A stretch of 64,000 bases of DNA from Meandrina meandrites (taxonomy: Eukaryota > Cnidaria > Anthozoa > Scleractinia > Meandrinidae), in assembly GCA_963693305.1 (NCBI GenBank), contig OY855906.1, forward strand, positions 25,869,289 to 25,933,288. Reading direction: 5' to 3'. Below, in pieces: positions 22,855-37,000 of this stretch; the stretch's first letter is position 1; every line of letters starts with the position of its first letter. The notes beneath the pieces were generated by a model that saw nothing but the letters and a program-made list of their open reading frames with translations, did no database searches and was not told the origin of the DNA. Both the position numbers and the translations under genes were made by a program.

Positions 22855-23177
22855 CAGATGATACAGTCCCTTTAAACGGTGCGATTGTATCAAAACACGG
22901 GAAATGGCTGAATGGAACCAGGCCGTGATTCACCTCCAAGAAAGCCGAGAAACTGATCAGGAGGGACGGTTTCATCGTGAATATTTCTCGCTCTATCTCA
23001 TGGAAAAATGCAGGGATTTATAAGATTATCTGTGTAACGCATGTACATGGGATACAGGGTTTACTGAAGTTATGGTGGAGCAAAGACGCGAAGAAGCACA
23101 GCAATGTGCAGGCGAATAGCGAAGAACGGAGCACGATGGATTGTTATGATGGAGACGAAGGAACAGTACTTAACTAG
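22855..23177 (+). pseudogene. Unrecognised coding-like segment with one in-frame stop
   Basis: One plus frame is open over more than 100 codons apart from a TGA near 22928. It reads VPLNGAIVSKHGKWLNGTRP before the stop and KKAEKLIRRDGFIVNIS, SWKNAGIYKI after it, then ends in a TAG-terminated acidic tail. The GIYKI-like beta-strand pattern is faintly like a TNF-type jelly roll, but I cannot confirm a family. It could be a decayed single-exon gene. Confidence 0.25.
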
Positions 23178-24013
23178 CGAGCAACGCCGCAAAGTAAGGC
23201 CAGATGAATAAAACTGGTAAACAAGCAGAAGCGAAGAAAGCGAAGGAATATAGAGACGGAATGGTATCAGAAGTGAGAGAATATTTTTCCGCGTTAGCCT
23301 TTTGTCGTTCAAATTCCATGTTTACATTTTCTCTAAGCCGTGCAAAAAATTATTTATTGTTTCCTCCGAGACCTTTCCGCCGACAAAAGTGAAAAAAAAA
23401 ATTATTTCTAATAGAAGCGCTTGATGTTTTAATTTGTTTAATGAAACAGCTCAACGGGGCAAAGTCGTGCCGGTAGTTGTTGACATCTGTTGTTAGGCGT
23501 TTGTTCTAAGTTTCAAGTTTGTTCTAAGTTTTCAATCACATAAACACCACCAAATATGCGAGCCAGAAATCTCTAATTGCAATAAAAAGGCTAACCGCAA
23601 GCTACTAAACGAACTGTTGGCTTACTGGAGTGCTATTTAGGCTAACCTATGTGTTATTTAGTCTTACTGGAATGGCTTGCATGACTCGCTGGCTGGCACT
23701 TTTTAAAGAGCTACTATTTTGTACCGGGTGAATGAAATGGTCATTACAGAATTTGATGTGAGCAGCAGTTGATGTTACTTCTTCCGTGTGGGGGAGGAAC
23801 GCGTGACTAGCGTAAAGACGGAGCACCAGCTTTTTGGCTACAATAAAATTAGGATTGCACCATCAATGCAACATTTCCGTTTACGTCATTGATTTATCTT
23901 TAATTTCAAGGTCACTTATGCACAGTGTGAAGTCGTATATTTCATATAATACGCTATGATTGGCTTATTCTCATGGAAGGAACCAATGAGAAATACACGA
24001 AGTTTAAAGACGA

Positions 24014-24928
24014 TTAAGGACGGTGCCTACTAATAGCGAGGTATTTTTTCCCGGCCAATGACTATGCAAGGGAAGTAGATGTTACCAAGGGCTATTAAAA
24101 TCCAAAAAGAAAATTAGGGGTAGCCACGCAAATTTTCGAGATAATTAGGTTTGAAATCTTGAAAAAAGTGCTGACGTGGCATTTTCAAAAAAAGTAAAAG
24201 GAAATAAAATTTCCTTACAAATTACCTTTGAATTTGGTGTTTCATGAACAAAATCAACACTAAATATAACGATCTTACAAATAACTAACAAATACTATCT
24301 TTGAAACTGCGTGAACCACGTTTTTATTGACAAAACGATTGCACTTGAGCCATTTTTGACTCTAACAGCTCTCTCTTGCAAGGCCAGAAAAACACCCAAA
24401 ACAATTTTTGCACTGAACGAAAAATTAATCATGTGTTCTATAGACTTACCACTTCCATTTTATAAAATAAAAAGTATGGGTCACCACGCGTTTTTAAAAG
24501 TTATACGAGTTGTATGGAATCACTTTTGAGGTCAGTTACACTTTTCCTATCCCCTCCCTAGCGAGTTAAATATTTGCTTCTCGCGCAATTTTTCACGCGT
24601 GCACCACGCCATATGTAGTTAGCAGTTTGCTGATTACGTTTGAGCGATTAACGATGTGTTTCAGACTGTTAAATGTGAGCCATTTTTATCGATAAGCGTT
24701 TAGGGCTTACTGATATGTTACTCTTTCACTGTTCCTGGTTTAGTACGTCCATTAACTGGATCTCGTTGCAACCGAAATTTTCTTGCATTTTAGTCGCGCG
24801 CTTGGTCGCGAAGTTGAATTCGTCATTTTGAGCGAGCAAATTCCCTTAGCGCGCGCGTCTAGTGCGATCGATGCCTTGCGTGATGCGCAGAAGATTTGCG
24901 CAGTAACAAAAGTAGGCACCGTCCTTAA
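24014..24928. mobile_element. TTAA-flanked MITE directly upstream of the ABCG gene
   Basis: A perfect 18-bp terminal inverted repeat, TTAAGGACGGTGCCTACT at 24014-24031, has its reverse complement at 24911-24928. TTAA at both outer edges fits piggyBac-style target choice. The interior has no transposase. The right end is only about 150 bp before the ABCG start codon, so it may lie in or near the promoter. Confidence 0.8.
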
Positions 24929-25079
24929 ATGAAGTGCATCTCGCATTTAGTATAGAGGGTTTCGAGAGACTGATTTCAGAAGATTCTTTCGTTGTTCACG
25001 ACGCTCCGCGACTGTTCCTTTAGTTTGTTTTAACGTCGATCTTTGGAAAACTGTAATAGCATCGAAAGAGAGCAGAAGA

Positions 25080-28000
25080 ATGAGTGGAGAAGTCGAAGAG
25101 AATACACAAATTTTCCTCTCTTTTACTAACCTTGGCGTGAAGATTGCCGATCGGGAAATTCTTCAAAATGTAAGCGGGAAAGTTCACCCGGGTGAAATGT
25201 TGGCTGTGATGGGTCCCAGTGGTAAGAAAATCGATTTTCACTATTTTTTGTTAAACGTAGCTTAAAGATAAACCGTATTTGTTTTTAAAACCGCTCCCCC
25301 GCCATAGTTTACTTGATTTCTTTTTGTCCTGTTGCTGAGTAATTTTAATCAAATTAGAATGTTTTTCGGTCATATTTTTTTTAGGTTCTGGCAAAACAAC
25401 ACTGCTGAACGTTCTTGCTGGAAGGTTGTCCCCTGAAGATGGTGAAATTCTTCTCAATGGAACAAAATTAAACAAGAAACTGAAGAAGAAAATCTGTTAT
25501 GTCTTACAAGAAGACATTTTCTTCGGAAATCTTACTCTTCGGGAAACTCTCACAGTAAGCAATTTTCAGAGATATTATAAACTTAATTATGTTATACTTT
25601 TAACCGGGACATTTAGACTGTTCATTTCTTGCTCATTGTTCATTTCTCGCTCACTGCCCCCACTCGCCTCCTGTTCTGTGCTGGCGTCCAGTGCTCTCAG
25701 TTCTTTCTCCACGTAGAAAATTCTGGGCTGCATGTGCAAACAGTCTATCTCAAACTTTGTAGTTAGAACCCCTGTGTGTCTTATCTCGACTTTTTCATAG
25801 AGTGGTTTTACTAAGTAATCTTTCAAATAGTATAAAACTCTTTACTACGCGCTAATTGCTAGATGTTGTTTCACGGGTTAAATAAAATCACTCTAATATA
25901 TCCTTAAGAAGTCATAACTTAATTCTTTTACAGTTTTCAGCAATGCTTCGTCTACCAGATACCTTATCAAAGACTGAAAAGTTACAAAAGGTAAATCGAA
26001 AGTAATATATGGGCATGCAACATATTCCATTAATGATTTGATTAAATTAGCACCCTTTGCCAGTAAGCAACAGCATTCTAGAAGGCCCTGGCAGGGGGGA
26101 GTTTTAGGTTGCTTGTCTGAATTTAAAAATGTCCCATGTCGGTGATTTTTAGTGTATGTACTTTACGTCCTGTGACATTGCTGTTGGAATTTTGGAGAGA
26201 AAGTTTGTTGTTGTTGTATTTCATTCTATGTGCTGTTGAGCACTACTTTGTGGGCTATGTTGCTTGTTGGAATGTACCCTGGCATGGTCTCATGCACATA
26301 ATTAACCGCGCGGCCATGGGCCGAGCGTGGTTCTTGCTTTACACGGGATTTATTATTATTATTTTTTTTTTGTATTTTTTTTGTCGGTGACCAGACCCAA
26401 ACCTCCACTCGGCCAAATCGTGATCGGGACTGAATCACGCAACCTATGATGTTTATTCGCCAAAAGCTGTTGAAACATTAATGTACGGAAAATGTTGCGG
26501 ATATTGTTTTCTTTATTGTGTATAAAGTATATTTTCTTCTGGTTTTATCGAAGCGTTTGATTCAAAGCGAATGTTGAATACACTGAAAAAGGTATTACGT
26601 CAGCCATGGAATGCGCTGATGTTGCAGGTTTCACTTTCGTTAGGTGACAAATAACATTGTGTTTCATTTGCGTGTTTATGTCGGCAGAAGCGACGGTCAT
26701 TAATTTAATTTGTTTCCTCTTCTGCGAGTATTTCTTGTGGGTTTAGGCAATCGAAGTGAATTCTTTGGCTATTTCCTTGAAGTGAGTTCAAATATTTGAA
26801 AGGAAATGAAATATTTGCTTAAGTAAACAATTGAGCGTGCCCGAACGTGCATGGGTTACGTCATTAGAAGGGAAAAACCCCCAAGCTAAAGATAACCAGG
26901 GACACCGTAAACTTCGGATTGTGTGACTAACGTGACTACTTTGCTTGTCCTTTACTCATAATGCAAACATATTAAATTTAACCGTGACTTTTGAGAAAGA
27001 AAGCTGTTTATTAGCCAAAAATATAAGCGCGGTTTTAAGTTGCTATAGCAACTTCTTGTTTCTTTTTAAATCTGGTGCATAATCAATCACAACTTCTGAC
27101 AAAATCTGTGTAATATTCTCTTAACACACATCCAACAAATTTCCAATAAATCTGCTGGTGCTTAATAAGCCTGAAAAACTACAGGCGTCTAATGTCATAT
27201 ATTCACGCCAATCACCCACAAAATAGACATCTGGTACTTCTAGGTTTTTAAAATAAAATGCTGGTCAGCCGATCAAAGGGGCTACCTTAAAGGGACACTG
27301 TCACGAGCATAACTTCAAAAATTCAACAGCCCAAAAACATGTTTATACCATTGGAAAGCTATTAACAGTGGTCAAGTTTTCTTAAAATTACTAAACCAGT
27401 GTACTGAAGATAAATATAGAGCGATATCACTGTGATAACATCGGGAGTAGCCTGCGAATACAGCCGCCTCTCATTCGCTCCCGCTACTACATGCGAAACG
27501 CGAAGAGAGACGTCTGCGATTCACGACCAAAAATTCCATACTGATGACGTAAATCTGTCCGGAATCCGGACAGGAGCGCTGATTGGTCAACTAGGTAATT
27601 TGCATAATGTATGTGAAATATAACGCCGGGTCAACGCCGGGTGTTATTGTGGACCAAAAGTACACCGGGTGCGGCAGGATTATGTAGATTATGAAGATAC
27701 ACCAGAGCAATAACTTACAACTTACATTTCTCTGATTTCTCACTTCATACCTTATTGGAAGACTAAGGCAAGAGTGCTTCATGAACAATCTCAAAGACGT
27801 TCATGAAGGATGCGCCACTGCAGCCAGTTTCAAAACATTTAGATAAAATTTTGACACCTGTGGGTTTTATTGGTGGCACATTTAGTGATTTCACAGCTTC
27901 GTTTTTCAAATCTTAGTTAATGTGCAACTCATATAGGGATTTTCGTGACCAAGTTGTCCGCTGTTTATGCGTCCTTGACTGCCTTGAAAGTGTTTGTGTT

Positions 28001-31000
28001 CAATCAATAATTGTTCAATGAATCTATTCTTCGAGCAGTGAGCTTGCAATGGGCAACTGAAAATGAAGACATTAATTATGCGAGACCAACTGCGTGTGTT
28101 GTTGTTATTATTCCGGAAATCTAATTAGAGGTCAACGTCATCAGTATGGAATTTTTGGCCGTGAATCGCAGACGTCTCTCTTCGCGTTTCGTACGTAGTA
28201 CCGGGAGCGAATGAGAGGCGGCTGTATTCGCAGGCTACATCGGGAGCTTTTGATCTCAACTTGAAAAAGTCAGCCTGACTTTTTCAAGTTCTCTCCTTGT
28301 GGTTTGGAAAAATTGATCAAAACTATTTACGGTCACCCTCTTTAAACAATTTGCTAGATATCCTTCACTTTATGTTCTAGGAGCATTTCCTGCATGGTTG
28401 AAAGAACTAAGTCGTAATTTTGTGCCGTTTTACTAAAAAAGCCAAAATATGTCCGTGACAGTGCCCCTTTAACTGTAGCTGTGTTAGATTGGGGGTGCGG
28501 GGGAGGTGCGGGGGAGAGGGGAATGGTTGTATGTCTTACATTTAGAACCCTGTTGACTCCCTTTTATTTTAAGCCCACTTTTTAATATTGTGTTGTTTAG
28601 GTCTTGGAGGCTGTTCATTACTTTTAGTATATACAAAGGGTTTAAGGCTTTCCCATAGGGTTTAAGGCTCATATAGGCTTTTCCAGAGGGTTTTAGGCTA
28701 TGAAGTGGCTATAGGCTTTCCTATCTTTATCAACCCGAAGAAAGAATCCCGATATAGTCACATAGGGCCTAATCACTATCTAAAATAACTGCGTTCCCAG
28801 TGTGGTTGTCCTGATAGCAAGCCTGTAAATAACAGTCGGTCATCGGACAAATGTCCGGTAAATTTCAGCTTTTGACCTGCAAAAGCTTGGCCTGGTCGGA
28901 CATTATGACCGTGCATGTCTGATATAATATGACATCAATTGACTCGGAGTTTGTAGCAGTATCCGTTTCCACAGCCGGCAGCCGGCAAAACTCGCCGGCT
29001 ACATGTTTTCGCCACGTACTTTAATTAACAACTCACTTGAATTTTACGAATTAGCATGATAAATAATTTGCCACAACATGAACCGTGGATCGGCCAACAT
29101 TTAATTCGGGCTCGAAATTGTGACCGATATACATGGTCGCCAATGCGACTAACATTTCATAAATTAAAATTCTGCTTTAGTCGCCAAAATGGCGACTACA
29201 TTTCTGTGTGTTGACGATGAATAATGGACATTTCCGCAGACATTATGCCCTTCCAGAAAGTTATATTGGAAGATCTTTGCTTCTAAAACATCCAAAATAA
29301 GAAAAGAAGTCAATCCGTCCTCTTCCTTTGCTGTAAAAGATTCTATCACATCGGAAAACTCGCAAAAAGCTGACTGCATTTGAAATCGCCCTATAATGCT
29401 GTCCAAGCTCTTGAGCACGTCATGTATGCCCATGGATTGTGTCTCTTGTTGATTAATTAAACCTAGTGATAAGATTGTTTTGTTTTTCCTTTTGAATATT
29501 TATGTATTTATTTAGAACCTGTCAGATGCCGTTCTCATCAGCAACCTTGAATAAATAAACTTCTGCCAAGCCGACCTGACAGCCAGACAGCGTGTCGCCA
29601 TGTTTGCATTCTTAACGCTCCACTTCAAAGAATATATGGCTTTTTTTGCCAAAGCATAAACTGGAGTTAACGTTTAGCTCAGTTGAACCTTATGCTCTCC
29701 GCGGATGTGTTTTTCCAGCAATAATTTTTCTCCGCTCTTTGAACCGTAAACACGTATTTGGATCCCCCTCTATTTTTTCCGGCCAATGGAAAGATAAGCT
29801 TGCACGTGTTCACAGATTGTCAGCCAATCAGTTTAAAAATATTGAGCATACAATGGCCAGCCATGTGCTTTGAACTGGGTGAGTATAAAACCACTAAAAA
29901 CTTAGGCCGCAAGGGGAACACACTGAAAAACCATTTCAATCTGGTTATATTTCATGCAATATCATCTGAACTCCAATAAAACTATTAAAATGTATCCAAA
30001 TGTGTCAATAGATCACTCTTTCTGACATTCAATTTCTTCGTACTGTTTTTTACTTTTTGTCCGACCAGACTGGCTTCTTGTCCGGTTAAAACTGGCCCCT
30101 GGCCAGACAAATGACCTTTCTATAAACAAAAATTATTTGCAGGCTTGTGATTGTGTAGTGGTCATCACAAGCTACCGGTATTCAGGGGTATGTGGGTTCA
30201 AATCCTGCTCAGGGCAATTCTTTCTTTGTTCTTCATACAAATATTTGTTATTTATTGGATGGTTCTCTCTTCATTCAAATGTATGCACATGCATCAATAC
30301 TTGGTTGTATATATGAATCTTGTCATAATCTACTCTAACCTGTACAACTGTGCTTTAGGTTGACAAAATTGTTGACACCTTGGATGTCAGAAAATGTTTA
30401 GACACAAGTAAGTCAGCACTATGTAATAATTGACACTAGGCTGATCGGTCACTAAAAAAAAGGTATATGTAATTTTTTACCCATGTTGCACAGAAGAGCT
30501 CAGGAGCTCATTAAGATGGCATGTGCATCAAAGATTGTGCAGTTCCAGAAAATATCCATCCCCCCACCACGGAGGGAATTCCAGCTAAGACCCCCCACCT
30601 CTCCGGAATTTCCATTTTTGTGAAGGAAAATAAACCCCCCCTCCCCTCCGGAATTTCCAAAAGTTTCTTTCATACCCCCCTGTCCCTCTGGAAAACGCAA
30701 TTTAAAAAGAAATTGTACAAATGTTGTAAACATTAGGCCGCCTTCCATTGTAAACATCGCTATAGTGTTGAACCGATCGATCGAACCATCTTAACGAGAC
30801 ATACTGTTGAAGACAAAAAATAAGTCAGTAATTTCTTCAAATGTAAGCAGAAAAAATATCTGGTAGTCACTTGTAAGATTACCTTGATGTATAACAATCC
30901 ATCCCCTTTCATTCCAATCCAAAAGAAAACCGCTAAATGTATTAGAACATGGATTGAAAACTGTTGACAACATTCACCGTAAACGTGATCACAAAATCGC

Positions 31001-34000
31001 AAACACGCTCGTAGAGAAAGCCAAATTGACCTGGAAAATTGCAAACAAATAGCCAGAAATAACAAGAACAAGATATTCTTGGGTTTCTGAAATTGTTACA
31101 CTATTTTCATCATCAATAAAGAGACAAATGTTTGCAAACAAGGACGACTTTCTTTCGATCGAACGTGAGAAACAAACAACTCTAGTCACCAGTGCATTTC
31201 GGTCAAACCACGTGACAATTTTTCGTGGACTGGTAACAAGTAATGGCGGTCGCGTTCGTGGAACAACATGGAGGATTTCTGCGAACTTGTTAGCTTTCAC
31301 TGTGCTTTCAGGAAGAAGAAAACCTGTTTAAAGTGTAATATGGTCATGTATCGAAAACCTAGGCTGCTATTTTTTCTATGTAAAAGATTTTCAGAGTAGG
31401 TAAGAAACGATTTTGAAACAAATTTGCATGGCATCGAACTTGACCATCTGGAAACGTAAATTCACTAACAACCCCCCCTCCTCTCCGGAATTTCCTGGGC
31501 CTTTGACCCCCCCACCCCTCTGGAATTTCCAATTCCCTCCGTGGTGGGGGTATGGATATTTTCTGGAACCACACATTGAATAAAAATTTAGAGCGTTGGT
31601 TTATGCGGAGGGAGGAAAACAAGAGAACCCGGAGAAAAACCCTCTGAGCAAAGATGAGAACCAACGACAAACTCAACCCACATATGGCACCGGATTGAAA
31701 TCAAACCCAGGCCACACTGGTGAGAGGCAACCACTCTCACCACTGCGCCATCCCTGCTCCCCTAGGCTGGAATGCAGGCTTTACTGTACTGTTATATGTA
31801 TAGTCAAGAGTACAGATTTAAGGTAGAAACTTGTCTATAGGATGACAGTTACTCAAAGCTTTGTGCATGAAACGCAAGTAACTACCATCCTATAGTTTCT
31901 ATCTTTAATTTGTGTCTCTGCATGTATTTGTATTGAGCACTCCTACGTGTGAAACCATTTATATTGTTCTTTTTTTATAGTCAAGAGTATATTTAGTTTG
32001 CTTTCAAGTATTGTTACCATTATATGTTTTATGTAATATTGGAATTCAGCCCATTGACCTTAAATGTGATTCCTGCATTGAACTCCAAGACTAATTAAAA
32101 GTTAATTCGATGATTGTGTAATATTTATTTATTTATTTTTGTTTAGAAATTGGAAGTGCTTTTGACAGAGGCCTGTCTGGAGGTATATATGTAATGCCAG
32201 TCACTGAACTGTTTACTTGTTTTATGTTATCTCCAGCCTTGATATCCATGATAAAACATGTTAGTTTATTAAAGTCAATCTTGCATATAAACACTTAATA
32301 AATTACTTTCTACAGGATTTTTTTAAAGATGTTTCCGAAACAATGGTGAACAGAGTTTTAAATAGTGACATTTTTTGAAAGCACATGTCAATATGTTGTC
32401 GTTTAATCTTAATGCAGCTCACTTAACAATTTTTTTATTGTACTTTGTCACTTTTCAACACAGGAGAGAAAAAACGAGCAAACATTGGTTGCGAGTTGAT
32501 AACAAATCCTTCCTTGATTTTCCTTGATGTAAGTTTACATAAGTTACATGTACATGTTAAAAGTATAAATAAAGTAATTAATACTTGGATATGGCATTCT
32601 TAATAAAATAAATGATTACTGTTTCTTGATGCTACACATCCATTGATGCATTTGAGCTGCAAGGACTTGTGGATCCATGCCAGTATGCATGTTTATACAC
32701 GTGTGCATTACAGGGGTGGGGTGGGGGTTGGGTGTCTCAAAAGCCAAATATTTTAAAGGGAAGTATAAATAAATTTCATTTTTGAAGGGATTGGGGTTAA
32801 AACAACAACAACAACAAAACTCTCATAGTGGGGGGGGGGGGGGGGGGGTATGGATGTTTTTCGGAATGCTGTGAACACACCTACTACAACTTCTACTCAA
32901 CAGTATTGTAACTGTTTATGCTGATTTTCTGTCAGGAACCTACATCTGGGCTGGACTCAAGCAATGCATTGAACCTCGTTAAAACTCTGAAGAACTTTGC
33001 GGCAAGAGAAAAGAAGACAGTGGTGACCACAATTCACCAGCCATCGAGTCAGATCTTTTATATGTTTGACAAGGTTCTTCTTCTGTGTGGAGGACAGGTA
33101 AGATCACATTGTCAACATGTATGTGTTCGTACTTGTTTAGCCTTGTGTTTTTTTTTTACAAGTTTTATTATTTAATGAGTACTGGTCTTTATAACAGGTA
33201 GCTTATTATGGGAAGGCGAACAAAGTGCTTGATTTCTTTGAGAGTATTGGCATGGTTTGTGATGCACACTTCAACCCAGCAGATTTCATTTGTAAGTATT
33301 TATAATTAAAGGTGGATGTACATATTAATTTGGAGGTTAAATTATGAACATTCAAAACTGGAAATGGTAATCTAGATTGTATTTGCTCAGTGACTACATG
33401 TGCTTTGTTATGCAATGAACACTGTTTGCATTTTCATTGGATCCTTTCCCATGATGTATTCAAGGGCAGGCTTACAGGTGTCGTCATATTGGTATGTTGT
33501 GGTTCAATTTTATCCTTGGTTCAAATTAAATTTTCCTTTGAAAAAACATTACCATACCTAAAAACAAAGGGAAATAAAATTCGAACCAAGGATAAAATTG
33601 AACCACAACGTATTAATCAGTTTGACAGTGCTTCCTGGTTTCGGAAAACTTTATCCCGAACGTAACTCAAAACAACTTCAGCTCACCGGCAGCGGCATTG
33701 CTTAGCGATATTGAAGTTTGCAGAAGTCTTTAATTTGTTATTATATAAAACAAATAGATTCCATGTTGCCGTGGGTCTGTTCAGTTATAGATCACAGAAG
33801 ACGTCAAAATGTGTTAAGAACAGTGACACGCTCAGCAATCGCCTCGTGTGCCACGTTTTTGTTCTTACCACATGTACACTTTGACGTCATCTGTGATATA
33901 TAACTGAACAGACGCACGGCAAAAGAGAATCTATTTGAATCACCATATAGCGTGGCAAGTTTTTGATTCATTACCTTTTTTATCAGTGGAAAAGGTGACT

Positions 34001-37000
34001 GAAGGAGAGGAAGTACAAGAAAAGATTGTGAAAGGCTGGACTGAAAGGTTGGTCTATAAATGTACATACTTCACAGTAATTTTATGGTTATCCTTACAGT
34101 GTTATAGTTAAATGAAGACACACTGTCTTGTTGTAACAACAATCATGGCCCATCACACGTTAGGGGTTGTACCCATGACAATCAATCAAACTAACAAACA
34201 AACTTGTAAACAAACAAACAAACAAACAAACCAACTACAAACAAACAAATAAATACGAGACAGACAAATAAATGAACGAATGACTAGAATTAAGAGCTGC
34301 TAAGAGTATGGGATTGACGTATTGAAACCATTTTGAGAGACCGAGTAATGCTTGAACAGTTACATTCATTGTGTACGTACAGTCGTGTAGTTTTGAGGTT
34401 GATTAATTGTTGCTTCCTTTAGTTGACAGCCATCGGTTGTAATTAAAATGTTCAATTTTACGACTATTTTGCAAATAGGAGTACTGTAGTGGATTTAATT
34501 TCACTCCGTGGATCGATCAGTGAGCTGGTGTAAACTCCCGAGGAACGCGTCAACACTTGGGATTACATAACAAATTGAAAACGTGACTTACCATATCATA
34601 TCAAACGTTACATAACAAACACGTGGTTAGCAAATATCAGACAACAAATTTTTAAGAAAAGGTCAAATAGATTCAATTATTACGATTACAGTGATCCAGT
34701 GTTCGTTAGTGTCAAACTAAAATACAAACAACTGGCAACAATCGAAGTAAAAACTAAACGAAATTATAAAAGCAGGAAACTATGCTAACCGATTGTCCTC
34801 TCTCTTACCAACACAACACAGTTGAAAACGCAGATAAGAACGAAAATTTGTACTCAACAACTCTTTCGCAACAAGAAACTCAACGCACGTGGTTCTGAAA
34901 GGTCATCAATCTAAAGCGTTGCTAATATTTAACTAAAGGCACTAAATTTCGTAACAATGGTTACGTGACTCACGCTAAAAGACGAGTAAATAATCACAAG
35001 CGGTTACATCGAAAAACCCAATAATAATAACATTACTCTCATTTTGGCATCCACCTGATGCAAAAAAGTTGTCGTCTCAAGGAGACCTTTGATTATTTTT
35101 GTATTGCAGGCAAAAACGACGTCAGAAGTATTCAGCAATATCCACTCAGTATGAGCCAGCAAGACTGGAGACTCCAAGCCCCACTCCTGAGAACAGCTTG
35201 GAAAACACCCAAGATGCGGCAAGTAAAACAAAGAGCAAAAGTTCAGATAAATCAGTTGAAGAGGATAGCATTGAGCATGAAGATGTCGAACCAACAGCCA
35301 CGGAAGATTCAATTTACAAAGAAGAAGATTCTCCTGGCTATTCTAGTTTAAATGTGACCGATGATAACTCTACTGTACCTGATAAAGAAGTTGAAAAAGA
35401 AAGTTTCAAGAGCACCTTGCCAGAAGATAACGATCACTCCCCAAACGGATATGTACCCGGTGTAAGTGACGAAAAAGAACTCACAGATGAAAATGAGAGT
35501 ACCAATCCCTTAATTGCACATCAGAAATCATCTGCGTCAAGGGCCTTGTGGAAAAGTGTGCGAAATTCATTCACTAAGTCATCTGAGTCACTTCCCCCAG
35601 TCCACACAGAGGTTCAGCTGTCCTCTGCAGATTTCAATGTTGCTGTTATCACTTACAAGCGTAGTACGTCACGTGATTACTCTAAAGTCGACATTCATGA
35701 TCACGATGACGATGAAGATCAATCTGCTCAGTATAGCGATATTTCCACATCATGGGCCACAAGTTTCAAGACACAGTTTACAGTTCTGTTGCAGAGAACG
35801 TTTAAGCAATCCAAGCCAGATATTCTTTCTAAGCTAGAGTTAATTCAGGTAAGTCATCAAATTGTACACATACAGCAGAAGGAAGATGGTGTACCTTTGG
35901 GGATTTTACAGCATATAATTATAGCTGCATCATTTCAAAATGAATAAAAGTACTATAGAGTCTCGAAAGTGCAGCTGTATCAGTAAATTTCCAGAGACAA
36001 TGTACCTGCGTATTACTCTATTATCATCCCCTCTCAACAGTATTTATCCGTTTCATCTCTCCATAATTGTATTAAAAAAACGTCTTTATTTTATTAAGGT
36101 GGAAAACTAAGAAAGCAATCTCGTGAAAGTAGCCATGCATCATTTGAAATTAGGGATGGAAAAAGGTTGCAACATCTGAAAGTAAAGGGATCGTTATTTT
36201 CGGAAGTTTACGTTAAAGGAAAATAATGATAATAATGATAAGTTTTATAACAAGAAGAAAAGCAAAAAAATTAAACAAAACAATAAAGCAATACAGAAGT
36301 TAAGCTTGCAAATAAATGATGTATTTGTTGTGGCCAAAATGCACACTGCTAGCCGTGCGCGTTGCAGCCGTACAGTCACGGTAGATGAAGAGTTTATAGG
36401 GCGTGTTTGTTGTAGCTGCGTGATTGGCCTAGTGAGTGTAAGCGTTGCTTACCGTTGTCAATTTGAATAGGAACAACAACAACAAGGACAAATCTTTCTT
36501 GTGACTGCCCTCACTTGGACGATCACACTTCTATTAGAAAATCATTTATAAAACAAATTTATAACAGTAACATGCGAACACTGAAGTTCAAAGCCCAACT
36601 GACGATTGGGTTTTTCGCTGACGTCAATCACAATTATGGCGACAGCCAACGAACTTTGAAACACAGAAACACACAAAATGGATCGAAATCTACCAATCAC
36701 AACCGAAAGACGTGACCTTTTGACCAGGCTGAAGTGAGCTTCTGTTTCCCGAGAGGTCCGCTTAGATGATTGACGGCAGCGAAAACGTAAACCGTTGGTT
36801 GAGGTTTGAATTTCAGAGTTCGCATGTCATTGAAAACCGCAATAATGATGTGCATAATGTGTATAATCAATTATAATGTGTATAATGTTTATTTCAGAAC
36901 TTACTTCTTGCCATGATAGTAGGAATGATCTGGTTTCAGCTACCTTACAAAGAGGACAGTATTGTGGACAGATATTCATTGGTAGGTGAATTAATTTTAT

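Noticed and set aside
30148..30222. A functional tRNA gene
   Set aside because: A- and B-box-like motifs are present, but no acceptor stem or clear anticodon arm can be folded. A SINE head is more likely.
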